A stretch of DNA of 64,000 nucleotides, from assembly GCA_026770025.1 (NCBI GenBank), contig JAMXDE010000023.1:620001-684000 (forward strand). The letters are read 5' to 3'. A program made the translations under genes and the position numbers. The DNA is from Craspedostauros australis (taxonomy: Eukaryota > Bacillariophyta > Bacillariophyceae > Mastogloiales > Achnanthaceae). This document shows positions 12,682-23,583 of this stretch, piece by piece (position 1 is the first letter of the stretch; every line of letters starts with the position of its first letter). The notes below the pieces were generated by a model that saw only the letters and a program-made list of their open reading frames with translations, was not told the DNA's origin and did not search any database.

Positions 12682-14958
12682 TCAACTCGTCGCGATCGCT
12701 TTGTCAGGCTCCTCGATGGTCTTGACCTTGACCTCGTCCAACCATGGCACATGCATCGCATCGTCGACTGCGTTCACCGGCACCTGCTTGGTTTCGAACT
12801 TCCGTCCGGCTCCACGGCACAGCAAGTAGAACCCATCCTTCAGCTGTCGCCCTTCATCGCTGACGTTGCGAGGGCTGCCGGAGTCCTCCACTTCCATGCC
12901 ATCGCCATCGCCATTGACAGCGGCAACGTTGTCGGAGCTAGCAGATGGTGCCAAGTTGGTGCTGCTCACCTGGACCCACCATTCGCTGAACGAGCCGTCG
13001 GAATTCATGAGCCTCCGTCCGAGCTTGTTGTCACCAATGTCGCCATCGTTCGAGGGAATTTCATCTTCCTCGCCCGACCGCAATGTAAGGAACTGGCAAT
13101 CATACTGCGATCCATCCTTCAGCACGCCGCTCAATCGCAGCGCGTTGTTCGATGCCGACCTGCCCGAGACCTCGATCACCGGCACGGCCTTGCCGCGATT
13201 ATCGCGACAGGAATCGTCCGAGTACGACGTATCCGCCGACACCACTTCCACGCCGGTATGCAAGGACGAGAGCACCGAGGGACAATCACCCGTCGGCTTG
13301 TGTCCCACCACGATGCGCTGCACGCCCTGCGTCGACAGCCACTCCGCGACATCCGCGTCCATCGGATCGCTGTTCACACTCTCAAATACGAGCGGGTCAT
13401 GCTCCTCCAATGCGACGCGCTTCGGGTCGTTGCGGACCGACGCGGCGTAGGTCGTCGTGATGCAACCGCCGTCGGCGTAGCTGTTGCTCACGATGGATCG
13501 GCCCCACATGGCAGGGCGGTTCTGCAGAGCCATGAGGGATTCTCCACCGCGGCTGGTGCGGTTGGCGTTCCAGTGCGGGCGGTCCAGGTAATCCTGAAAA
13601 CCGTGTCGCAGATACGCGTTGAGCTGATCCACCCATTCGTCGACGTCCGTGCACACTTGTCCTGGCTGCGGCTTGGACGGCGGGTTGTGGAACTTGGAAT
13701 CGAAGGCCGGAACGAACTGCATCGTTTGTCGGTCAATGGCACCATGGCAGAAGAGGGTGTTGCCGATGCGCACGACGACGTTGGCGAGCTCCATGTACTG
13801 GCGCAGGCTGCCTTCGGGATGCTCCATCTCGTGCAAGAAACTGTGGAGGACCTCGTCGTCCGTGATGGTGCGCCGCGATCGGCCCTGGAGGATTCCCAGC
13901 TCCTCCCTGCGGAATTCAAACGTGCCTCCACATCCGAGGGTGAAATCAAGCATGTACTGGAGGCGTGCCACGCGGGTGTCGACGTCCTTGATCGTTGATC
14001 GTGGCGGCAGCTGCACTTGCGTTGAACCTTGCGCTTCTTTGTTTGGAGTGGAGTTGTCGTTGGATGGAGTGTCCGTGGCCATCTCATCCCCAAGATCTGG
14101 TATGGCTTCCCCTTCATCTTGACCTTGCGTCACCGAAGCCGGTTCCATCGATGCCAACAGCGCCGCCTCTACCTGCTCTTCTTCCTGGTGCAGCCGACTC
14201 AGTTTCCCGTCCAAGTACTGCCCCAAAGTCGTGTGGCCCGGCAACCAGTGCATACCCGGAATGCTGTGCACATCGCGCTGCATGTCCGCCTCGCTGAGCT
14301 CTGCCGTGAATCGCACCTTGTTGAGATCGCGATTGCCCACGATGAGAAAGACACGATCAGGATGCGCCTTCTTCAACGCCACGAGGGCACGGCACACGCG
14401 GATATCGCCGGGTCCCTTGTCCACGACGTCGCCGCCGTAGACGAACATGCATCCATCGCGCAGTCGCAGCTGCAGGTCCTTCGTGCGACGGTGCTTGGCA
14501 TCGTCGTTGGCGAAGTCCAGCACGTCGCTGCGGGCGATGTATCGTTGGAAGTACTCGAGGTTGCCTTCCACGTCGGAGGCGTAACCCAGTTTGAAGGGCG
14601 GCTTGTCGGCGTCCGTTGTCGCGGTCGATGCAGCGGCAAGCGAAGTGGACTGCTGCATGATGCGATGATTGCGACTGAGACTGCGACTGTAACGTTGTTG
14701 TGGAAACGAAATGGACAAGACTGACGATGATGGTGATGATGATAATGATACTGATGATGTGATTGTCGATGTTATGGGAACAATCCCAGCTGCTCGACCT
14801 TGGGTGGAATGCCACAACCTCCCACAATCGATGGAGGTCAATGCCCTTGCAGCTATTGCACCGTGGAACAATACAACCGACTTCAATGCTTGCATCGTGT
14901 TTGCCTTGGTCCTCGTTTTGCGTTTGCCTGCTTGCAAGTGTGAGCGTGGATGCAGCAC
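12682..14958 (-). CDS. Calcineurin-like metallophosphoesterase
   Basis: The 758-residue frame ends in TGA. The metallophosphoesterase blocks are present in order: SDVEGN (residues 128-133, in the place of the usual DxH), GGDVVDKG (175-182, the GDxxDxG block), VGNRDLNK (207-214, the GNHD/E block), FCHGAID (403-409) and VVGHKPTGD (550-558), followed by DTSYSD (576-581). These bind two metal ions and hydrolyse phosphomonoesters or diesters; the substrate cannot be told. The His of block 1 is replaced by Glu, and the usual His of GNHD is replaced by Arg. A long insert (about residues 255-330) separates the second and third parts. The N-terminus is Ser-rich and uncertain: ATGs at codons 22 and 101 are alternative starts, the first opening a possible targeting segment (MQALKSVVLFHGAIAARAL). 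The frame lies tail-to-tail with the MYB gene and upstream of nothing obvious. Confidence 0.85.
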   Translation of the reverse strand: MLHPRSHLQAGKRKTRTKANTMQALKSVVLFHGAIAARALTSIDCGRLWHSTQGRAAGIVPITSTITSSVSLSSSPSSSVLSISFPQQRYSRSLSRNHRIMQQSTSLAAASTATTDADKPPFKLGYASDVEGNLEYFQRYIARSDVLDFANDDAKHRRTKDLQLRLRDGCMFVYGGDVVDKGPGDIRVCRALVALKKAHPDRVFLIVGNRDLNKVRFTAELSEADMQRDVHSIPGMHWLPGHTTLGQYLDGKLSRLHQEEEQVEAALLASMEPASVTQGQDEGEAIPDLGDEMATDTPSNDNSTPNKEAQGSTQVQLPPRSTIKDVDTRVARLQYMLDFTLGCGGTFEFRREELGILQGRSRRTITDDEVLHSFLHEMEHPEGSLRQYMELANVVVRIGNTLFCHGAIDRQTMQFVPAFDSKFHNPPSKPQPGQVCTDVDEWVDQLNAYLRHGFQDYLDRPHWNANRTSRGGESLMALQNRPAMWGRSIVSNSYADGGCITTTYAASVRNDPKRVALEEHDPLVFESVNSDPMDADVAEWLSTQGVQRIVVGHKPTGDCPSVLSSLHTGVEVVSADTSYSDDSCRDNRGKAVPVIEVSGRSASNNALRLSGVLKDGSQYDCQFLTLRSGEEDEIPSNDGDIGDNKLGRRLMNSDGSFSEWWVQVSSTNLAPSASSDNVAAVNGDGDGMEVEDSGSPRNVSDEGRQLKDGFYLLCRGAGRKFETKQVPVNAVDDAMHVPWLDEVKVKTIEEPDKAIATS

Positions 14959-15302
14959 ACGTCGATTGATGAGTCGCGCTGATCACTGCAGACCGACTGC
15001 CGATGGCATCGTCCACGATCGATCACCGGGATGTCTTGTGATGGCAGTTCGTGGATTTCTGATGATCGTGGTGGTTTGGCCAGTTTTCATCCATTTTCTG
15101 TGTCCGCACACAAGAAAGAAGAAAAGAGAAGACGTCATCGTGTTTTGTGCGTTCGAGACGTGGATGTTGTTGGCGCTGATGTTGGTCGCACTGGTCATTG
15201 ATAGAGAGTGGAAGATAGACGCAACCCGTTGAGGTGCCAACTCAATGCCAAACACTGTACCCACAAGCAACAAGCTTCAACGTGCTCCCGCCCACACTGT
15301 CG
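14959..15302. other. Short intergenic region
   Basis: This stretch separates two minus-strand genes and should hold the promoter of the metallophosphoesterase and the 3' end of TRM5. Nothing distinctive is visible. Confidence 0.4.
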
Positions 15303-16919
15303 CTACAATTCTGCTGCTACTTTATGCCGCTTTGCCGATGTTTGTTCCGTATCGTTGTCGTCACCGTCACCATCACCATTGACATCTTTCCCATTCCCAT
15401 TCCCATCATCGTCGCCATCTTCCTTGCGCCGTTTGGAGGCCACGTCGATTTGGGGTAAGGCGCAACATTCGCGTGGCAAATCAAAGCTGACACAGTACAT
15501 GTTCTTTTTGGGTGCAACATCGCGGACGGCGTGGATCACGACTTTGTGCTGCGTGGCGTCCAACGTGCATCCCAAGGCCTTGGAACATCGCTGCATCAGC
15601 TGCTGCGGTGCCTGCGTCTCCTTCGATCCAAAACAATGCACGTGCACACGTGGCATGCGGACGTCCGATTTCGTTTGCAATGTGCCGTATCCACGAAAGG
15701 CGTCCAAGAATTCCGGTGCCGATGCGGGCAGATTCATCAAGACGTGATGTGGGAAGATGTCGTCGCCGCTGGTGGTACTCGTCTGCTGTTGCAGCCAATG
15801 GCAAAAGGCACGGCCATCCATGTTGTGCAGGTGCAAGTTGCCATGATCGCATTTGTTCTTCTTGGCATTCAGTTGCAAGTATTTGTACGAAGACGGGTTG
15901 AGATCGTTGGCATAGATCTGCATGGATGAGCCATTCTTGATTCGGCTTGCCAAGGGAATCACGAACGGACCAATGCCGGCCATGAAATCGGCCACGATGA
16001 ATGGATCATTCGCGTCCTTCGTGCGCTTATAATGATCCCAAATGAGATTGACAAGCCGCCGATGTTCGCCACCCAACCGTGAATTCCAATAGACCGTGCG
16101 AAAGTCGAGAGCAAATTGGCATCCTTCTTCGCGCACCGTGACTTCGCTCCAATCGTCGTCGGGCGTTGTCGATGCCAGAACTTCCATCGTGAAGGTGCGG
16201 TACTCGTTGGCGATGGTGCCGACTTTGTTGACGACGGTTCGGATGCGCGGCGCGTGTTTGTCGAGTATGACCTTGCCGATCCAGTGCTTGTAGGGCAGGC
16301 GGTCGTCGCGCAGGTTGATGTGGGCGATGCTGCCGATGGTTTCGAAGGCGGACGGGATCTCATTGCAATCGGGCAGCAGGAAGGTGAGCAGCTCCTCGAT
16401 GGTCCAGTCGGAATATTGCAGCTGGATGGAATGGGAGGATGGCAGGAAGAAGGCGTTCAAATCGGTGTCGGATGAATTGGCCAGGACGTCCTTCAAGACC
16501 GGATCGTTGAAGACATCATCGTCCTTCACATCATTGCTGGTGCCTTTGCGTTCCAGGATGAGCTTTCGGAAGTCTTTCGGAGGATCGCAAGGCGGAGAGA
16601 GCTTGGCCGCAACATGATCCTGATCCTGCCGCGTCAATTTGACGACGTTGCTGAGCTTGGGCCGACGCAGCAGAAGATGCTTCAGCGAACGTCTTAGGTC
16701 TGCGGTGCGCCGTGTGGGGATGATGATGGCGGGATACGCAACGGAAAGCTCGAACGTGGACGGCGGTGGGAAGTCGGAGACTGGAAGGATGGCGCTTGCG
16801 TTCGTTGCTGCTGCATGCAACCAGCGTCGATCGCCCAAGGCCTGCAGCACGAGTGACTGCGATGACGCGGATTCGGATGCCTGTGTCCCTGTTTGGCCTT
16901 GCGATGCAGATGTCGACAT
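15303..16919 (-). CDS. TRM5: tRNA (guanine37-N1)-methyltransferase TRM5
   Basis: The protein has 538 residues from the ATG at 16919; the open frame runs 51 codons further upstream to 17072, but those codons are low-complexity. TRM5 transfers a methyl group from S-adenosylmethionine to N1 of G37 next to the anticodon, which prevents frameshifting. Family features are all visible: SAFETIGSIAHINLRDD (190-206), the YWNSRLGGEHRRL stretch (277-289), the AdoMet-binding DFMAGIGPF motif (311-319), the ANDLNP loop (337-342) and the MNLP motif (395-398). The C-terminus ends in a Lys/Asp-rich, low-complexity tail. Length is slightly above the usual 400-500 residues because of the tails. Cytosolic, nuclear or mitochondrial location cannot be decided; the first 25 residues are Ser/Thr/Gln-rich rather than a clear transit peptide. 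The stop is TAG. Confidence 0.93.
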   Translation of the reverse strand: MSTSASQGQTGTQASESASSQSLVLQALGDRRWLHAAATNASAILPVSDFPPPSTFELSVAYPAIIIPTRRTADLRRSLKHLLLRRPKLSNVVKLTRQDQDHVAAKLSPPCDPPKDFRKLILERKGTSNDVKDDDVFNDPVLKDVLANSSDTDLNAFFLPSSHSIQLQYSDWTIEELLTFLLPDCNEIPSAFETIGSIAHINLRDDRLPYKHWIGKVILDKHAPRIRTVVNKVGTIANEYRTFTMEVLASTTPDDDWSEVTVREEGCQFALDFRTVYWNSRLGGEHRRLVNLIWDHYKRTKDANDPFIVADFMAGIGPFVIPLASRIKNGSSMQIYANDLNPSSYKYLQLNAKKNKCDHGNLHLHNMDGRAFCHWLQQQTSTTSGDDIFPHHVLMNLPASAPEFLDAFRGYGTLQTKSDVRMPRVHVHCFGSKETQAPQQLMQRCSKALGCTLDATQHKVVIHAVRDVAPKKNMYCVSFDLPRECCALPQIDVASKRRKEDGDDDGNGNGKDVNGDGDGDDNDTEQTSAKRHKVAAEL

Positions 16920-18145
16920 GATGGTTGGTGCGAGGGATGGAGTTGGCGATGTTGATGTTGATGTTGAGATCTGGCTTGGCTTGATTGTGAAGATCTCGAT
17001 TGTGATGATGTGATGATGTGATGATGTGTTGTGTGAGGTTTGCCACAAGGGGTTCTGTTTGGCTTCTTTCATTCGTTTGCCGATTTTGTTGTTTGGTTGT
17101 GGTTAGTCCAAGTAGTCATAGAACGAAAACGTCCAAAGGGAGCATTTGACATTTACAGGATAGGACAATTCATAAGTAATGCATGTTGCATTTGTCCATA
17201 TCGCCGCTGACGGCCATTGCGTCATGTCTATTTCGTACCCAACTGGTTTTCAAGGCTGAATAGTTCGCTATTTTGTGCCTGCGCAACGTTGCATGGCGTA
17301 TAAAGGAATGACGCCACGCGAATCGTGTTCAATGACCAAAGACTGAGATTCGCTGCACGCAAACAAACGCAAGGCGCCGGGGTTGGTCGTGATCGATCGA
17401 AACGACCGAGAAACTCCCTGATTCTCGCAGGTCGTTTGTCACAATCGCGCGTTGCAGTTGCTAGTAGAGGTTAGCCTTGCTTTGTTGGGGGAACGACGCT
17501 CCAACTGCGCAACACGCAAGGGTGCGCACATGTTGGCGCGTCAACGCAACGCAAAGATGAAAAACGAGGGCGAACGAACACAGAACAAGACGGACGAAAC
17601 AGAGGCGCCAAAAGAGAGCGAGAGGAAGACACACACAGCGAAGCGCAGTTCATGCGGGGACGAGCTGCGGCCTATGGTAGCGACCACATCGGCAGATCAA
17701 TCGATCGCGACTTCCATCCTCCTTCCTTTCCAGACGCACACACATCCAGAGAGAGAGAGAGAGAGAGAGAGAGGGGAAGGAGAGCATTGTGTACAAAACA
17801 AGAGGACTTGGATCGTCTCGATCTTCATCACATCGCATCGCATCACATCACCAACCTCTGTGGCATTCATCACATCAGCTCCATTGTCTGTTTTCGCTCA
17901 GCATCGCAACCAGACGTGTAGATCGAGGTTCCTGTCATCGCTCAAGGGTATTGCGCAGGGGTACTAGGGAGTACGGCCTTCGACCTACTATACGTGTGGC
18001 TTGTATCGACCTGTGCGAGAGATAAAAGGAACAGAAGGCGAAACAGGAAAACGCATCCGAACAGGAGGAGTGCGAGCTGCCATACCCACTGATACGACTA
18101 CAAGCAAGCACACCAGCAAGGACACGGACAGGAGCAAGCAGCACC
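16920..18145. promoter_or_regulatory. Divergent intergenic region between TRM5 and the cyclase/PDE gene
   Basis: About 1.2 kb separates the starts of two divergent genes, so both promoters should lie here. It includes GATGTT/GATGAT simple sequence near 16940-17035 (the TRM5 side), a 26-bp AG repeat at 17748-17773 and a CATCACATCGCATCG-type run near 17827-17850. A small open frame at 17452-17967 is arginine/serine-biased and not credible as a gene. No defined factor site could be named. Confidence 0.45.
17748..17773. repeat. (AG)n microsatellite
   Basis: Thirteen perfect AG dinucleotides lie about 370 bp upstream of the cyclase/PDE start. Purine/pyrimidine-asymmetric runs are common in promoters, but no role can be assigned from sequence. 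Confidence 0.9.
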
Positions 18146-21100
18146 ATGGGACCCTCCTCGATCTCAAAGGCCGCTGCGGCAAGCACATCTGCAGGCGCCC
18201 GCAGCGATGACACGAAAGGAACCTACGAGTACACTCACGGCGGCGCGCATCTCCGAGGATCAGCAACCACAACACCCACGCACGGGCAGATAGGCCAATC
18301 CAGCACCAGCAACGCGAACAGCCACATGCGATCGCAGAGTCCGCAGCACTCGCAGGCCTCCACATCATCGCCGCCCGCATCCGCCCAAGCGCAGGCCACC
18401 TCCATCGGAATGACCGGCGTCCTCACGATCACCCCCAAGAAGGCCAACAAACGCACCATGTCCACCACATTCCAGCATGCGCTCGACCTGGATCCGCACA
18501 TGGCCACGCAGCTCAAGGTCGTGCCGGAATATGACTCCAACACGGACAATGACACCACCCATCATCAGCACCAACACCACCACAGCAACGAGGAAAGCCA
18601 CCGATCCCTCAGCCATGCCAGTTCCTTCGACAAGTACCACCTTCCCGATGAGGAGGAGTCGATATCGCTCGATGGCGGCGATGACGACGACGACGACGAA
18701 CCTTTCCAAGCTCCCACAAATGCTAACACCAGCGGTCATTCGCGAGACAGCGATCGCACGGGCAGCATGATCTATGGCTGCAATCCGCATGATGGATCCG
18801 CTTCGTCCGTCTCGATGGAAGATGACGATGATGATGTTTATGATCATAGCAAAAAGGACGACAGCAGCGAAGACGACGACGACAACAACTTCAATCGCGG
18901 TGGCAACATCAATTCAAGTTCGAATGATGATGACGATGATGACGACACACAAGATGATGACATTGATTACGCCGTATTCGCATCCGCGCACAATCCCAAT
19001 GATCTGGAGATGGGCCTTTCCACTGTGGGTGACGACGATCTGTTATCCTCCGCTGCATCCTCCATGGTCGATGGCAGCAGCCAAGGAGACCTGTCTTCGC
19101 CCACGCTAAGATCCTCCAGCTTCAACACGAACAGCCACAGCACGGCGCAAGGGCCCACCGATCGCGTAGAAAATGCACCGGATATCACGCCCAAGGAAAC
19201 GGAACAGCTCAATTTGCGCTGGAACAACTTTTGGAGGCTCTATTCGCTCGGTGCCATCGTGCTTTGGATTGGCACCTTCGTCATCCTCGATCAGCTCGTG
19301 TCGTCATCCAAAACGATATGGATTACGACAGCGGCCCTGTGCGTCTTCCACCTCGTTTGGGCCACGGTCACGACCGTCATACCGATACGGTATTACCTGC
19401 AGCCATCTATTGAGGGCCGTCATGCGATGGCCAACCTCGCCGCCTCCAAATCGCAGGCCATCGTCTCGTCCCTCTTCCCCACCGTCGTCCATGATCGTCT
19501 CTTCCAGTCGCAGCACCCGCCCGCGCGCCACGACGCATCCGTCGAGACGATACCGTCGCATGAATCGGCGCCCGTGCCCATCACCATCAAAGCCAACGTC
19601 ACCGATGCCATGCAGCAGCAGCAGCAGCGCCCCGGCATTCACAATACGCTGTCACGCACATCGCTCAGCAGCGCGGAGACTTTCTCGCATGAACCTTGCC
19701 ACCAGCTGCCAACGACTCCATCGGACATTCAGGACAACACGCTGCACAGCCGCGAAGACAACGGCAACGTCGCCAAGGAATCACTCTTGTCGTCCACCAT
19801 GATGAACAGCCATCACCAGAATCCGAAATCGCAGCCGCCCAAACCGATGGATGAGGTCGACGACGACGATATCAGGCTGCTGCCCAAGATCGCCATGGCA
19901 GACACGTCCAGCGGCGATTCCGCTGCGGAGACATCCAGATCCAAAACGCCACCGCGAGCACCGCTGTCGCCGTCGTTCCATCAAAACCTGCCCAGACCAC
20001 CCAAATCGGTGTCCGTGAGGCATTCCAAGCGACTTTCCAACGAGAGCCAAATCACGGCAAATGACAGCGACGACATGGATATCAGCCGCGGCAACCGCAA
20101 CACCGGTCGCATGAAAGTCCCGCCGCGATCGCCCAAACGTACCACCAGCTCGGAATCCTTCGGCAGCGTCCTCACCAACGCCAGCAGCAACGCGGATCGA
20201 TCCAAGAAAAAGTCCAAGCGCTTCAAGCAGCGATTCTCCCTGCTGTCTTCCAGCAGCCACCACACGACCGCCAAATCATCCACGAGCTCACGCAATATCG
20301 CGACGTACCATGATGACGACGACGATGATGACGATACCGCGTTCGATGGCAACGGCAGCTTCGCTTCGATGGCGGAAGATATCATGGAGGACATACCGCG
20401 GTCGCCGACTCGCAAACACCCGGGATCGCGCCAATCCGTGTCCAGCGCACAAACCAACGGCAGCACGCGGCATGGCAAGAGGAATGCGACATTTCCCAAA
20501 CGCGGGCGTTCTTCCAGCATGGATGACTCCTCGGGATTCCAGGATTATTCCGATTCCGCTCCTGAGAAACCCAAATCGACATTCTCGCTGGGACGGGCAC
20601 GATCCTCGCGGTTGCTGTCATCCGAATCGTTATTGCCACCGTGGCAACGGCTGCGCAATTTCTTGTCCCAAGACGGCGGCACCAACAACAACAACAGCGT
20701 GCATGTACCAGCCAAACCCAAATCGACGACGTCCTTATCCAACGCCATCACGTCGGCCACAAATTCCACGCATCATCATCGTTCGTCCGCTTCGTCTTCC
20801 ATTTTTCGCGACGAACCGCCCATTGCCGACTTGTTTCCGAACTGCACGGTCCTGTTTGCCGACATTGCCGGATTCACGGCATGGTCCAGCACGCGAGAAC
20901 CGGCGCAAGTCTTCACCCTGCTGGAGACCATCTATCGTGCATTCGATCGCGCGGCACGCAAATACGTTGTCTTCAAGGTGGAAACGATCGGCGATTGTTA
21001 CGTGGCCGTGACCGGGTTGCCGGGTGAGTGGAACTGTGACATGTCACGCTTCTCTAACTGCCGTTGCGACTGCTGCCACGGCTGACCTGTCCTCGTTTCA

Positions 21101-23583
21101 TGATCTTGATTCTTGCTTGTTTTTGATACTGTATGGTGGAAAATGCTGGACACCAACAAATGAACCATCCACTGACTCATCTCTTTGGTTGCGGATACCA
21201 TGCTTCAACTCAACACGCATGATATTCTCACTCCACAATCGTTTCGTTCATTTTCGGATGGGCGTGCGCAGAGCCACAAGAGGACCATGCTGTACGGATG
21301 ACCCGCTTCGCAAAGGAGTGTCTGGTGCGGTTGCACGATCTCACGAGGCATCTGGAGGTTCGGTTGGGACCGGAAACAGGCGATTTGGGCTTGCGCGTTG
21401 GCCTGCATTCTGGCCCAGTAACGGCTGGGGTGCTGCGGGGCGACAAGTCCCGATTCCAACTCTTCGGTGACTCCGTCAATACGGCCGCCCGCATGGAAAG
21501 CACGGGAAAAGCAGGTTACATTCAGCTCTCGTCGACCACAGCGGAGCTGCTGGAAAACGCCAACAAGGGATTCTGGAAGGCACCGCGGGAGGAGACCGTG
21601 GACGCCAAAGGCATTGGGGAAATGCAAACGTACTGGGCACTTCCGCGCGCAATCGGTTCGAGGAGCAGCTCGAGCGGTGCCAATATGTCATTGAATGTGA
21701 GCAACCACAGCATGCAAAGCATGCAGAGTTTCCGCACGACTGGCAGCAGGCGAGCAAGCGGCCAGAGTGCAAACGGTGTCAACGCCCCTCGTGGCGGCGG
21801 CGGCGGCAGGAGCACCATTTCCAACAGCGGGAGCAAAAATGACGATGACGATGATGTCAGATTGGTGATGAAGAAGAAGGGGCGTGGGCCGATCGACTCC
21901 TACCATCGCAGGCGGGCGAGCAACGATTCGCAGCATCACGGACGCCCCCAGAGCATGTCGTCACTCTTCTCTGCTGGCAACAGCGCGAAAAAGGGGAAGG
22001 TGACAGATCCGCTATCCATCACCAACAAGTCGATGGGAACATCGAATGGCAGTCTCGCTACGCCTTTCTCACCCCCGACATCAAGACACAGCATGATGAA
22101 TTCATCTCGCAACAGCCTCGGCAGCCTGGCATCAAGACACAGTATGATCAATTCGGTCAGCGGAGATCTGTGGGGCGAGGCCAAGTACGGTCGCTTCGGC
22201 AGCGGTGTGGACAGCAGCGGTCATCCGGATGTGAGCGAAGGTGCAGAGGAGGAATCGCAGAGCGAAATCGATATGGATGATGCATCTGCTGGCGACTTAC
22301 ATGTCGCGCTTGACGGCCACGAGCTTGAGCGTGAAGATTCGAATCGTCAGGAACGTCTGATTGAGTGGAACGTGAAGATCTTGACCGGGTTGCTCAAGCA
22401 GATCTGTGCTCACCGACAGTCGTATGGAGTGCCAGAGGCGAAGGAGGCGGTGCAACTCCCGAAACGTGAGAGCGGTTCGACTGCCCTCGACGAAGTCACC
22501 GAGATCATATACCTCTCGAACAAAAATGGCAACGATTCCCAAAATGAGAAACCCGCGGTGGCAATCGACCCAAGCACGGTTGAGCTGCATGAAGACGTGA
22601 TCGAACAGCTGCGAGAGTACGTAACCATGGTGGCTTGCATGTATCGCGACAATTTCTTTCACAACTTCGAACATGCGAGCCATGTCACCATGTCTGCGCA
22701 GAAGTTGTTGAAACGTGTCGTGACCGCCCATCAACACAAGGTAGATCGCGCGACCCGAGCCGCGGCGTCGCCTCCGAAGAGCGGCAAGGCCAGCAGAAAA
22801 GACGGATCCCCGCCATCGCCATCTTCCAACTTGACAGACTACACGGACGCTATCACAGCAGATCCGTTGATCCAGTTCGCGATCGTCTTCTCCGCTCTCA
22901 TCCACGACGTAGATCACACCGGTGTGCCGAACTCGCAGCTCGTGAAGGAAGAAGCGCATATCGCGGGCATTTACAAGAACCGGTGCGTGGCAGAACAAAA
23001 CTCGCTGGATTTGGCGTGGCAATTCCTCGTCGACCCAAGCTTCAAGGACCTGCAGCGGTGCATCTTCGCGAATGCATCCGAGTTGGAACGCTTTCGACAG
23101 GTGGTGGTGAATGTCGTCATGGCGACTGATATCTTCGATCCAGACATGAAGTTGATTCGCAATTCTCGTTGGGACAAGGCGTTCCACAACGAATCGCCGC
23201 CACTCAGCCATCGTGACGAACAGAACTTGAAGGCGACGATTGTGATCGAGTACATCATGCAGGCCAGCGATGTCTCTCACACCATGCAGCACTGGAAGGT
23301 GTACCAAACCTGGAACGAACGCTTATTCCACGAGATGTATTCCGCCTTCTGCAGCGGCCGTGGCGGAGCAAAGGACCCAGCTTCTGGCTGGTACAAAGGC
23401 GAGTTGTGGTTCTTTGACAACTACATCATCCCCCTCGCGAAAAAGCTGAAGGAATGCCGGGTGTTCGGTGCCGCCAGTGACGAATGCCTCAACTACGCGC
23501 TCGCAAATCGAAAGGAATGGGCGTCGAGGGGAGAGGAGATGGTGAAGGGATACTTGAGAAAGTATGAGAATGCAAAGAAATAG
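18146..23583 (+). CDS. Membrane-bound nucleotide cyclase / cyclic-nucleotide phosphodiesterase fusion
   Basis: The start is in a strong context (CACCATGG). One 248-nt intron (21024-21271, GTGAGT...CGCAG) splits the cyclase domain; removing it keeps frame and gives 1,729 residues ending in TAG. The order is: a low-complexity Asp/Ser-rich N-terminus (1-355), two membrane helices (about 366-385 and 393-417), a long Ser-rich linker, a class III cyclase domain (about 895-1080), another linker, and a PDEase_I domain (about 1395-1710). The cyclase has metal Asp906 (FADIAGF) and Asp950 (TIGDCY), and the transition-state pair Asn1029/Arg1033 (NTAAR). The PDE has His1423, His1427, His1504-Asp1505 (HDVDH) and Asp1626 (ASDVSH). 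So one chain can probably make and destroy a cyclic nucleotide. Glu946 (KVETIGD) suits GTP, but Gln1022 replaces the Cys typical of guanylate cyclases, so the substrate is open. Cyclase/PDE fusions are known in diatoms. Confidence 0.92.

Noticed and set aside
12751-13998. 415-codon plus-strand frame
   Set aside because: It is antisense to the metallophosphoesterase, whose motifs are unmistakable, and has no motif of its own.
22297-23307. 336-codon minus-strand frame
   Set aside because: It mirrors the conserved PDE domain on the other strand and is a by-product of codon bias.
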